From Treponema vincentii (GTDB lineage: Bacteria; Spirochaetota; Spirochaetia; Treponematales; Treponemataceae): a stretch of 64,000 nt of DNA. The translations under genes were made by a program, and so were the position numbers. Below are positions 8,286 through 15,568 of this stretch, in pieces. Each line of letters opens with the position of its first letter. The first letter of the stretch is position 1. The stretch spans positions 1,674,001 to 1,738,000 of the forward strand of contig NZ_CP050497.1 of the NCBI RefSeq assembly GCF_018336815.1, in the 5' to 3' direction. The notes below the pieces were generated by a model. It was not told the origin of the DNA, made no database searches, and saw only the letters and a list, made by a program, of their open reading frames with translations.

Positions 8286-9265
8286 TATTTTATATCTCCT
8301 CCCATACCATCCATATCTTCCAACGATAATCCGTAGCACTCCCCGTCCCTATCGGAATTATACGGTTCAATATGGATCACAATATCATACACATTCCCAA
8401 GTGCATTTCTAATAGCGAGCGAAGTTTTTTCGGCAATACTGTGCGCTTCACTTACCGGCATGGAGCCGTCAACCTCGATATCCAAATCGATATCCCACAA
8501 ATTCGCCATTTTGCGTATCCGCGCCCGATGCGGGTTTTTAACCTCCGGGATGGTTGCTACGGCGCTAAAAAGCTGTTCGTAAAGCTGCTTATTGGTATTG
8601 CCATCCATCAATTCAACATTGAGTTCAATAAAGAGCGTAATGGCCGATTTGATAATCAGGCATGAAACGAGCAATGCAACAAGCGGGTCAAAATACGGTG
8701 CATGGAATAACAGAGAAATAACAAAGCCGAAAAGTACCGATGATGATATAACAATATCATTTACCATATTGCGTGCATTGGCGAGTATCATCAAGCTTTG
8801 GGCTTTTTTACCGAGGAGATATTGATTAAGCGCGAGGAGAAGCTTACCGGCAATAGACACCGTCGTTACGATTATCGCAATGCGCTGCGGCATCGGAAGC
8901 AGCTCGCCTTTATATACCTGTATCAGTTTATTGATTGAGGCGATAAAGAGCTGGATGCCGGCGAACATAATGATAAACGCCAATACCATAGAGGCAATGG
9001 TTTCGGCACGCTGCCGTCCCCACGGATAGCGGGAGTCCGACGGCTTATTGATGATAAAGCTGACGAGCACTGCCATCACGGCAATACCGACATCGGTTGC
9101 CGTATCGATGCCGTCTCCCAACACTGCAAGACTGCCGGTTATAAGGCCTACGGCGAGCTTCATTATGCAGAGAAACAGATTACCCCCGAGTGCAATAAAA
9201 GAAGCTGTGCGTACAATCTTGGTGCGTGTATCCTGTGTAAGCGTATTTTGATCGGTCGATTGCAT
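8285..9265 (-). CDS. Cation diffusion facilitator (CDF) family metal exporter
   Basis: A 326-residue inner-membrane CDF transporter that would export a divalent metal in exchange for protons. Six membrane spans precede a cytoplasmic ferredoxin-like domain (RIRKMANLWDIDLDIEVDG ... VIHIEP). The family's transport site is one DxxxD in span 2 and one HxxxD in span 5. Here span 2 has DTATD, as in E. coli YiiP, but span 5 reads NMVND, so the key His is Asn, and the loop after span 2 has YPWGRQRAET without the usual histidines. That combination points away from zinc and towards manganese or iron, by comparison with Mn-type CDFs; this is inference. The ATG follows the stop of ltaE directly (TAAATG), so the two are coupled. 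Confidence 0.88.
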   Translation of the reverse strand: MQSTDQNTLTQDTRTKIVRTASFIALGGNLFLCIMKLAVGLITGSLAVLGDGIDTATDVGIAVMAVLVSFIINKPSDSRYPWGRQRAETIASMVLAFIIMFAGIQLFIASINKLIQVYKGELLPMPQRIAIIVTTVSIAGKLLLALNQYLLGKKAQSLMILANARNMVNDIVISSSVLFGFVISLLFHAPYFDPLVALLVSCLIIKSAITLFIELNVELMDGNTNKQLYEQLFSAVATIPEVKNPHRARIRKMANLWDIDLDIEVDGSMPVSEAHSIAEKTSLAIRNALGNVYDIVIHIEPYNSDRDGECYGLSLEDMDGMGGDIK

Positions 9266-10300
9266 TTAGGCGTAAAACTCTTTAATTGTGTCCGCAATAT
9301 ATTGGATATGTTCTTTTGTTATCCAATAGTGTGTTGCCAATCGGAAATACCCGTTGCGGTCGCAAGGATTGATCAAAATATTTTTTCCATGCATATATTC
9401 GACAAAGGCTTCCGTATCCAATTGTGCATCTGCGCTATTTTTGAAAAACAAAAAGTTAATGTCCCTGCGGTCATGCGCAATCTCTATTTTATCGATATCG
9501 TTTAAGAGCTTTTCCAACATTCCCGCATTCTGATGGTCGGTATCAAGGCGGTACCGCATCTCTTTTAAGGCGATTAAGCCCGCAGCGGCAAGGATACCCA
9601 CCTGACGCAAACCGCCGCCCATAATTTTGCGGTTCCGGCGGGCTTGGTCGATAAATTTGCGGCTTCCCGCTAAAATAGAGCCGACCGGTGCGCATAAGCC
9701 TTTGGAAAGGCAGAACATAACAGAATCGACATGCTGCGTCAGTTCCTTCGCTTCAACACCTAAAGAAACGGCTGCATTGAACAGACGCGCGCCGTCAAGG
9801 TGAACGGGAATATGATAGCGGTTTGCGCATCTCCTCACCTGCTCCATCTGCTCTACCGAAAACACTTTTCCGTTTGAGTGCGCATTTTCCAAACAGATAA
9901 GACTTGTTTTAGGTTCATGAATATCATCCCCGATGCGTACACGCGGTTCAATTGCTTCCGGTGAAAGAATAGAACCGTGAGCATCGATCGTCCGCAGCTG
10001 TACGCCTGCAATAATACTCGCGGCTCCGCTTTCGTGCTGTACGATATGACATTGATCGTCTAAAATGACCTCACTGCCGCGGGGACAATGCGTGAAAAGC
10101 GCCAACTGGTTTCCGAATACGCCGGACGGTACGAAGAGCGCTGCCTCTTTTGCCGTAATACTTGCCGCATATTGTTCCAGTTCCTTAACGGTAGGATCAT
10201 CTTCGTACACATCATCGCCGACCGGAGCCTTTGCCATAGCTTCCCGCATTGCTTCGGTTGGCCACGTAACGGTATCGCTGCGTAAATCAATGTATTTCAT
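9266..10300 (-). CDS. ltaE: Low-specificity L-threonine aldolase
   Basis: A 344-residue fold-type I PLP enzyme splitting threonine/allo-threonine into glycine and acetaldehyde. It starts MKYIDLRSDTVTWPTEAMR, the hallmark N-terminus. GDDVYEDDPTVKELE and the PLP-lysine segment FCLSKGLCAPVGS (Lys near residue 200) confirm the family. HLDGARLFNAAV holds the Asp and Arg that contact the cofactor. An in-frame ATG 36 bases upstream exists, but homologues begin at MKYIDLRSDT and so does my call; the ribosome site is weak for both. The gene heads the minus-strand group ltaE - CDF - exported protein - hypothetical. The acetaldehyde it makes could feed the alcohol dehydrogenase at 11.9 kb. Confidence 0.93.
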   Translation of the reverse strand: MKYIDLRSDTVTWPTEAMREAMAKAPVGDDVYEDDPTVKELEQYAASITAKEAALFVPSGVFGNQLALFTHCPRGSEVILDDQCHIVQHESGAASIIAGVQLRTIDAHGSILSPEAIEPRVRIGDDIHEPKTSLICLENAHSNGKVFSVEQMEQVRRCANRYHIPVHLDGARLFNAAVSLGVEAKELTQHVDSVMFCLSKGLCAPVGSILAGSRKFIDQARRNRKIMGGGLRQVGILAAAGLIALKEMRYRLDTDHQNAGMLEKLLNDIDKIEIAHDRRDINFLFFKNSADAQLDTEAFVEYMHGKNILINPCDRNGYFRLATHYWITKEHIQYIADTIKEFYA

Positions 10301-10346
10301 ATATCCAAGTGTATCCCATAAGCCCTTCCAATGCAATACAGGACAT

Positions 10347-10372
10347 CTCTAAAAAACTTACGGTTTTTAGAG
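10347..10372. repeat. Short CTCTAAAAA hairpin
   Basis: CTCTAAAAAACTTACGGTTTTTAGAG forms a stem of about ten pairs between the folK stop and the ltaE start. It is one of the simple members of the recurring CTCTAAAAA family. Followed by TTTTTCTT on the plus strand it looks like a terminator, but both flanking genes run on the minus strand, so that reading would be antisense to them. Confidence 0.5.
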
Positions 10373-10416
10373 GTTTTTCTTAGATGTAATTTGCGATGCT
10401 GAACCTCAGCTACGCA

Positions 10417-10905
10417 TCAGACACTTTTCCGCACGCCTTGATCGGGGAGAGCTGCGAGTGCGGCGGCGAGCGGCTGTCGTGTAACGGGATCATGGTAGTC
10501 AGGATACAGTTCCAATAATGGGATGAGTGCAAAGGCTCGCCGGTGTACGGCAGGGTGCGGGATGATAAGCGGAGGATTATCGAGCTTAACGATTTGGCTC
10601 CCAAAAAAGAGAATATCGATGTCGAGTGTACGAGGGCCTTTTGGAATCTCAATTTCACGGTTTCTGCCGTAGTCCGCTTCGATCCGTTGCAGAGTTTTAA
10701 GCAACGAGGCGGGACTCCCTGCATAGTGTCCCGATACAACCATGTTGTAAAAATCATCCTGATCGAGATAATCCTGCGGCTTTGTGATATAGACGGATGA
10801 GGTACGGATATCATTTAAAAATGACGCGAACCGTTTAATTGCTTCTGCAAGGATTGTTTTTGAATCTCCGCGGTTGGACCCAAGTCCCAATATGATTGTT
10901 TCCAT
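10417..10905 (-). CDS. folK: HPPK, 6-hydroxymethyl-7,8-dihydropterin pyrophosphokinase
   Basis: A 162-residue FolK, which transfers pyrophosphate from ATP to 6-hydroxymethyl-dihydropterin in folate synthesis. The start METIILGLGSNRGD is the canonical N-terminal strand and glycine loop. The signature GPRTLDIDILFFG contains the two Mg-binding aspartates, and IIPHPAVHRRAFAL is the conserved basic motif. Length matches the bacterial stand-alone form. No folP, folB or folE lies next to it. It is divergent from the B3/4-domain gene, with only about 76 bases between starts, so both promoters must lie there. Confidence 0.94.
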   Translation of the reverse strand: METIILGLGSNRGDSKTILAEAIKRFASFLNDIRTSSVYITKPQDYLDQDDFYNMVVSGHYAGSPASLLKTLQRIEADYGRNREIEIPKGPRTLDIDILFFGSQIVKLDNPPLIIPHPAVHRRAFALIPLLELYPDYHDPVTRQPLAAALAALPDQGVRKSV

Positions 10906-10981
10906 ATCTAAAATTTTCGGCCTCTTTACAAAAGACTTGTATATTTTTATAGTATCGATAGCATTTTGTATAGGAGATACT

Positions 10982-11686
10982 ATGAGTAAATTTTTGGCGG
11001 ATGCCTCTTTTTGGGAGCTTTTTCCTCAAGCGCAGCTCGGTGTGGTGCTGTTAAAGGGTATAGATAATAGCGGCGAAAGTGTCCGCGATATAAAAGTGTT
11101 ACTTTCACGAAGCAATGCCGATGCGGAAAAATTTTTGATAAAAAACGTATTCAGCGAAAACCCCGTTATCGCCATCTGGCGTGATGCATACCGCAAGTTT
11201 AAAACAAAGAAAGGTGTTCGATGCAGTATCGAAGCGCTGCTGAAGCGGGTAGAAAAACAGAATCCCGTTTCGTATATTAATCCGCTGGTAGATATTTACA
11301 ATGCAGCGTCATTGCAATTCGGCTTGCCGTGCGGAGCGGAAGACAGCGATACCTTTGACGGTGATTTAATCCTCGGTGTTACAAAGGGCGGCGACGATTT
11401 TTTTGCGCTCGGCGATGAAGAGCATAGCCAAACACTGGAAGGTGAGTTGTGCTATCGTGATAACAAGGGCGCAATATGCCGCTGTTTTAATTGGCGCGAC
11501 GGGCAGCGCACAATGATTACCGAAAACACAAAAAATGCGTTTATCATCATGGAAAACCTTGATCCTGCCCGTTTGGAAGACTTAAAAGCTGCATTGGCGC
11601 TTATCGGAGAGTATGCTCAAAAGTACCTCGGTGCAGCTGTTACAACCGAAATTTTAACGCAATCAAATCCTTCTATCGAACTATAA
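10982..11686 (+). CDS. B3/4-domain protein (PheT-like tRNA-binding/editing fold)
   Basis: A 234-residue protein of the stand-alone B3/4 family (COG3382 type), related to the editing module of phenylalanyl-tRNA synthetase beta chain. It covers ASFWELFPQAQLGVVLLKGI, the core IEALLKRVEKQNPVSYINPLVD, and AICRCFNWRDGQRTMITE towards the C-terminus. The segment NPVSYINPLVDIYNAASL is the family's best marker. Free-standing members have been proposed to act on mischarged tRNA or modified amino acids; no activity is established for this one. ATG 10982 has AGGAGAT before it and removes an unlikely 36-residue hydrophobic leader read from the folK side. It ends before its own terminator. Confidence 0.8.
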   Translation: MSKFLADASFWELFPQAQLGVVLLKGIDNSGESVRDIKVLLSRSNADAEKFLIKNVFSENPVIAIWRDAYRKFKTKKGVRCSIEALLKRVEKQNPVSYINPLVDIYNAASLQFGLPCGAEDSDTFDGDLILGVTKGGDDFFALGDEEHSQTLEGELCYRDNKGAICRCFNWRDGQRTMITENTKNAFIIMENLDPARLEDLKAALALIGEYAQKYLGAAVTTEILTQSNPSIEL

Positions 11687-11710
11687 TTCTATCTTACTAT
11701 AAATAATAAG

Positions 11711-11757
11711 AACACCGGTTAGTCTATTTTTTTTGGCTGATCGGTGTTTTTTTATCG
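11711..11757 (+). terminator. Rho-independent terminator
   Basis: AACACCGGTTAG pairs with CTGATCGGTGTT across a T-rich loop and is followed by TTTTTTT. It closes the B3/4-domain gene. Confidence 0.8.
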
Positions 11758-11765
11758 TTTTCCTA

Positions 11766-11794
11766 TTTACTAAATAATAAAATATCGTTATAAT
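11766..11794 (+). promoter_or_regulatory. Candidate sigma-70 promoter of the alcohol dehydrogenase
   Basis: A perfect TATAAT at 11789-11794 with TTTACT at 11766-11771 gives a 17-base spacer. The start of transcription would be near 11801, leaving a leader of about 90 bases before ATG 11893. Confidence 0.55.
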
Positions 11795-11892
11795 ACTATC
11801 TATAAAATAAAAGAGGATTAGACTATCCGTTTAAGATACAGTTACAAAACGGTACAACATAACGCCTCTTTTAATGAATAGGAGTATAAATT

Positions 11893-13047
11893 ATGAAGTA
11901 CGCAACATTCAGTATCCCGCCTAAGATTGTACACGGAGTGGGTGCCTTGGAATTTCTTTCCACATTGGAAGGGAAAAAAGCGGCTATCGTTACCGGTGGA
12001 AGCTCGATGAAAAAATTCGGCTTTATCGATGAAGCGAAGGGCTATCTGGAAAAAGCCGGTATGGAAGTAGCGGTTATCGACGGCGTAGAGCCTGATCCTT
12101 CCGTTAAGACCTGTAAAGAAGGCGGCGCAAAGATGGCAGCCTTTAATCCCGATTGGATTATCGCATTAGGCGGCGGTTCTGCAATGGATGCTGCAAAAAT
12201 CATGTGGGTGTACTACGAATACCCCGGCTATAACTTTGACGATTTAGCCGCCTTCAAATTCCCCAAGCTGCGTACAAAAGCAAAGCTGGTTGGTATCCCG
12301 TCAACATCCGGAACTGCTTCCGAAATTACCGCATTCTCCGTTATTACCGACACGAAAAAAAATATCAAGTATCCGCTCGTAAGCCCTGATATTATCCCCG
12401 ATATTGCGATTGTCGATGATAGAATCCCCGCAAAAATGCCGCCGCTGGTAACGGCTCAAACCGGTATGGACGTTATGACCCATGCTATCGAAGCCTTCGT
12501 GTCTACCGCTCACGACGATTACACCGATCCTTATGCACTTGAGGCGATCCGGCTGGTGTTCGACTATCTTGAGCGGGCCGTCGCAAACGGAAACGATATG
12601 GAAGCACGCGGAAAAATGCACACGGCATCAACGGTTGCCGGTATTGCATTCAGCAATTGCTCGCTTGGTATCGTTCACTCGATGGCGCATAAGATTGGCG
12701 GTGAGTTCCATCTGACGCATGGTGAGGCGAACGCAATTATGCTTCCGTATATTATCAACTATAATAGAAAAGAAACCGACCGGTACAGCAAGCTGGAAGG
12801 GGCTTTAGGTATTGATAATATCGCAAATGCAGTCTCTGCCTTGAACCGGAAAGTTGGTATTACCCGCACCATACAGGAAGGCAAGAATACCGTTATTCCA
12901 GAAGATAAGTTCCTCAAGGTATTGGATTTGATGAGCGAAAGAGCCTTTAACGATGCCTGTACGCTGACCAATCCGCGCAAAACCTCTCCTGTTGATATTA
13001 AGAAGATTTACCTTGCAGCCTATTACGGCAAAGATATTGATTTTTAA
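11893..13047 (+). CDS. Iron-containing alcohol dehydrogenase (group III)
   Basis: A 384-residue Fe-dependent dehydrogenase of the 1,3-propanediol/butanol dehydrogenase group, expected to reduce aldehydes to alcohols with NAD(P)H and so regenerate NAD during fermentation. GGGSAMDAAK is the nucleotide-binding glycine motif. PSTSGTASEITAFSVI and GMDVMTHAIEAFVS are family signatures. The metal ligands are visible as Asp and His of MTHAIE, His of IVHSMAHKIGG and His of HLTHGEANA. The C-terminus DACTLTNPRKTSPVDIKKIY matches the group. AGGAG precedes the ATG. It is monocistronic with its own promoter and terminator. Which aldehyde it uses cannot be told; acetaldehyde or butyraldehyde are usual. Confidence 0.92.
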   Translation: MKYATFSIPPKIVHGVGALEFLSTLEGKKAAIVTGGSSMKKFGFIDEAKGYLEKAGMEVAVIDGVEPDPSVKTCKEGGAKMAAFNPDWIIALGGGSAMDAAKIMWVYYEYPGYNFDDLAAFKFPKLRTKAKLVGIPSTSGTASEITAFSVITDTKKNIKYPLVSPDIIPDIAIVDDRIPAKMPPLVTAQTGMDVMTHAIEAFVSTAHDDYTDPYALEAIRLVFDYLERAVANGNDMEARGKMHTASTVAGIAFSNCSLGIVHSMAHKIGGEFHLTHGEANAIMLPYIINYNRKETDRYSKLEGALGIDNIANAVSALNRKVGITRTIQEGKNTVIPEDKFLKVLDLMSERAFNDACTLTNPRKTSPVDIKKIYLAAYYGKDIDF

Positions 13048-13073
13048 CAATATAACCATTTCATAAGATAAAA

Positions 13074-13112
13074 CGCCCTTGCTGCCCTCATCGGTAGCAG
13101 GGCTTTCTTTTA
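13074..13112 (+). terminator. Rho-independent terminator
   Basis: GCCCTTGCTGCC pairs with GGTAGCAGGGC around CTCATC, then TTTCTTTT. It closes the alcohol dehydrogenase gene. Confidence 0.8.
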
Positions 13113-13235
13113 TGCATAGGATGTTGTTTACGTTGCAATGTGCTTCTCTTCTGATTCTACAACCTCTTTTACCGTTCTTACATAGACAATTTTTATCGGT
13201 TCATGTGTTATTCTTTCCCTTAACATCCCCCTCTC

Positions 13236-13283
13236 TTGACATTTATTACTTAATAAACTAGTATACTAGTTACATAGTATACT
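13236..13283 (+). promoter_or_regulatory. Promoter/operator of the GntR-ABC operon
   Basis: TTGACA (13236-13241) is followed by a perfect 14-base palindrome ACTAGTATACTAGT (13257-13270) and a second half-size copy AGTATACT (13276-13283) directly ahead of the ribosome site AAGGAGGAG. The palindrome overlaps the likely -10 region (TATACT). YtrA-type GntR regulators bind such dyads and repress their own operon, so autorepression is the natural reading. Spacing from TTGACA to TATACT is 20, longer than ideal. Confidence 0.6.
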
Positions 13284-13296
13284 AAAGGAGGAGAGC

Positions 13297-13677
13297 ATGA
13301 AATATGATACCGATATACCGATTTATGTTCAAATTATCGAAAAAATAAAAAACGATATATTGAACGGTACATTGGTACCGAGTGAAAAACTTCCTTCCAT
13401 TCAAGAAATGGCGGTGATGATGGAAGTGAATCAAAACACCGTTTCACGGGCATATAAGGACTGTGAATCGCTCGGCATTATCGAAACAAAACGAGGCATC
13501 GGCTCATTTGTCATTGATAATCAAGACTTGATCAGCCGGCTGCGTACTGAAAAAGTTACGTGTATCACCAAGGCATTTATCCATGACTTGGAAAGCCTCG
13601 GCTATTCACGGGCTGAAATTATTGAACTGATAAAAAATTCAGCTACAACGCAGGCTGCACAGGAGGTTACCCCATGA
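13297..13677 (+). CDS. GntR-family regulator, YtrA subfamily
   Basis: A 126-residue DNA-binding repressor. The winged helix-turn-helix fills residues 8-75: IPIYVQIIEKIKNDIL, then LPSIQEMAVMMEVNQNTVSR as recognition helix and GIIETKRGIGSFV as wing. The short C-terminal helical tail (about 50 residues) with no ligand-binding domain marks the YtrA subgroup, which usually controls an adjacent ABC transporter. It overlaps the ABC ATPase gene by four bases (ATGA), so they form one operon. The palindromes just upstream are its probable operator. What releases it is unknown; cell-envelope antibiotics do so in YtrA systems of Gram-positives. Confidence 0.88.
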   Translation: MKYDTDIPIYVQIIEKIKNDILNGTLVPSEKLPSIQEMAVMMEVNQNTVSRAYKDCESLGIIETKRGIGSFVIDNQDLISRLRTEKVTCITKAFIHDLESLGYSRAEIIELIKNSATTQAAQEVTP

Positions 13678-14369
13678 GTATTATTTTACAAGCGGATTCA
13701 CTGAAGAAATCTTATTTTACTAAACCGGTACTAAAAGATATTTCGTTAGAAATACAGGATGGTTCGATACTCGGCTTACTTGGTCCCAATGGTTCGGGCA
13801 AAACGACCTTTTTAAAAATTATTGCAGGGCTCCTGCACGCAAGCTCAGGGGAGATCAGGATATGCGGTGAAACTGTCGGTCTTGCAACAAAAGCTATGGT
13901 CTCTTTTTTACCCGACAGGAATTGCCTCTATCCTAAAATGACTGCGTTGGATGCCATTCAATTTTATCGAGATTTTTTTGAGGACTTTGATCGGAATAAG
14001 GCTTTGGAACTGCTTAGTTTTATGCAGCTTGATCCAAACCAAAGTATTAAAACAATGTCAAAGGGCATGATCGAAAAAATGAATCTGACGCTTACTTTTT
14101 CCCGTGCAGCAAAACTCTTTGTTCTTGATGAACCGCTCGGCGGAACCGATCCAGTCGCCCGTGAAAAAATTATTAAGACAATTATTAAAACATGGACGGA
14201 AAATAGCGCCATTATTATCAGTACGCATCTGGTAACCGATGTTGAACACGTCTTTACCGATGTTGCATTTTTACGGGAAGGAACGATCGCCCTATCCGGT
14301 GATGCAGAGCAGCTGCGGGAATCGCACCAAAAATCAATTTATCAGCTCTATCTCGAAATTTTCGGTTAA
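13674..14369 (+). CDS. ABC transporter ATP-binding protein
   Basis: A 231-residue ATPase. Walker A is GPNGSGKTT (near residue 38), the signature loop is degenerate (MSKGMIEKMNL), Walker B is LFVLDEPLGG, and the switch His is in ISTHLVTDVEHV. The KGM form of the signature loop is usual in the CcmA/YtrB-like exporter group. It would power the permease encoded 28 bases downstream. The start overlaps the stop of the GntR gene. The presumed function is export of a drug, peptide or lipid, judged from the GntR partner; the substrate is unknown. Confidence 0.9.
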   Translation: MSIILQADSLKKSYFTKPVLKDISLEIQDGSILGLLGPNGSGKTTFLKIIAGLLHASSGEIRICGETVGLATKAMVSFLPDRNCLYPKMTALDAIQFYRDFFEDFDRNKALELLSFMQLDPNQSIKTMSKGMIEKMNLTLTFSRAAKLFVLDEPLGGTDPVAREKIIKTIIKTWTENSAIIISTHLVTDVEHVFTDVAFLREGTIALSGDAEQLRESHQKSIYQLYLEIFG

Positions 14370-14397
14370 GACGGCTCTTGAGTTTACGGAGGTTTAT

Positions 14398-15201
14398 ATG
14401 AAGCAGATTTTTAAATACATCTTTTTACAGCGGAAACAAAGTATTCTCCTTCACTGTGCCCTTATGGCATGTATGAGTGGGGTTGAACTCTTGTTCCTTA
14501 CCATGACAAACGATGTAACAAACGGTTTTTATCATTTCTGGTTTGTGCTAACCATGTTAGCGTTAGCGGTTATTCCGCTTTCATCCTTTATCCGGTGCAG
14601 CAGCGGCTATGGGCGCTCATTGCTATTCACCGATGAAAGTTATCTTATGCTCACGCTGCCGGTACGTACTGAATGGATAGTGCTTGGCAGAATGCTATGC
14701 GGACTTGTAGAATTTTGTATATACGCGATTGCCGCACTGATCCTTTTTGTGATAGTGATGCTGTTTTGGATTATCCATTATATGGGATTCCACTTCCGGG
14801 ATTTATTCCAGCTTAATATCGAGCTTTTAAACACGATACTAGTCAAAAATATTCCGGGATATATTGTGCTGCTGTTTCTGTTTATTGCAGGATTTATTTT
14901 GATCGGAAATATAACCCTTGCTGTTCAAACTATTGTGCGGTCTTTTAACATTAGACGTATGCGTGCCCTCTGGACAGTAGGAGGTATCTTGTTATTTATG
15001 GGTATGCTTTCATTTATTGGAACGATTGAAACAGGAGCAGCCGCAATGTTGGGCGAAATATTTACTATTAACATTTACGGAATACACCATTATGCCGGAA
15101 CGCTTACCTATCCTACTACTACGGTACATGTACCGGTAGTATCCATTCTGCTTTCTATCGCTTTCGGTATCGGATGCTTTTTTCTTTCGGTCTGGCTTTA
15201 A
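14398..15201 (+). CDS. ABC transporter permease, six-span type
   Basis: A 267-residue integral membrane protein with about six spans: around FLTMTNDVTNG, FWFVLTMLALAVIPLSSFI, CIYAIAALILFVIVMLFWII, YIVLLFLFIAGFILIG, ALWTVGGILLFMGML and VSILLSIAFGIGCFFLSV. The short motif LLFTDESYLMLTLPV after span 2 is typical of ABC-2-like permeases next to YtrA-type regulators. ATG 14398 follows GGAGG closely; an upstream in-frame start lies inside the ATPase gene and is rejected. It is the last gene of the GntR operon and is followed by the hairpin array at 15.2 kb. Confidence 0.8.
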   Translation: MKQIFKYIFLQRKQSILLHCALMACMSGVELLFLTMTNDVTNGFYHFWFVLTMLALAVIPLSSFIRCSSGYGRSLLFTDESYLMLTLPVRTEWIVLGRMLCGLVEFCIYAIAALILFVIVMLFWIIHYMGFHFRDLFQLNIELLNTILVKNIPGYIVLLFLFIAGFILIGNITLAVQTIVRSFNIRRMRALWTVGGILLFMGMLSFIGTIETGAAAMLGEIFTINIYGIHHYAGTLTYPTTTVHVPVVSILLSIAFGIGCFFLSVWL

Positions 15202-15230
15202 ATAAAAAAGAAGGTAGAAGTGTAAGAGGG

Positions 15231-15530
15231 AACCGCTAAAAACTTCAAGTTTTTGGACAGTTTCCTTAGATTTAGATGCGATGTTACTACTAAAACCACT
15301 GCCATCCATGTCCGTTTTGCAAAGCTGCCACGGATGGCAGTGGAACTAGGCAGAAACAAGTTTTCGCAAGAAAACTTGCAGTCAAGAAATTGACATGGAG
15401 ATCAATTTCTTGACGTTGACTTAATTTTAAACTCGTTATCAGCTATGCTGATGAGGGATGGCGAAAAAGTAACCAACTTTTGAGACATCCCCTTGTGTTC
15501 AGCGAAGTACATGGACGTACTTCGCTGAAC
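15231..15530. repeat. Intergenic hairpin array 1
   Basis: The 15202-15568 spacer is a row of inverted repeats: AAAAACTT/AAGTTTTT (15238-15254), CCACTGCCATCC/GGATGGCAGTGG (15296-15343, with an inner TGCCA-CGGA-TGGCA), CAAGTTTTC-GCAA-GAAAACTTG (15357-15378), TCAAGAAATTGA pair around CATGGAGA (15381-15414), and a perfect 14-pair stem around ATGGAC (15497-15530). Three of the loops contain GGA on the plus strand. Left and right flanks (GGACAGTTTCCTTAGATTTAG; GACTTAATTTTAAACTCG plus the hairpin at 15455) are shared with the array at 31.6 kb. No gene is seen. Confidence 0.7.
15455..15491. terminator. Repeated GGGATG...CATCCC hairpin
   Basis: GGGATGGCGAAAAAGT-AACCA-ACTTTTGAGACATCCC. A near-identical hairpin is at 31821-31859 and a degenerate half near 6530. 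It separates the convergent ABC permease and nrdD genes and may act as a bidirectional terminator, though it lacks a strong T run. Confidence 0.5.
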
Positions 15531-15568
15531 AAGCAAAAAAGCAGACGGCGTGTATATCTTCAAAAGGA

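Noticed and set aside
8286..8339. Upstream extension of the exported-protein gene into the CDF gene
   Set aside because: It would overlap the CDF reading frame, and the GTG at 8285 has a strong ribosome site and a correct signal peptide.
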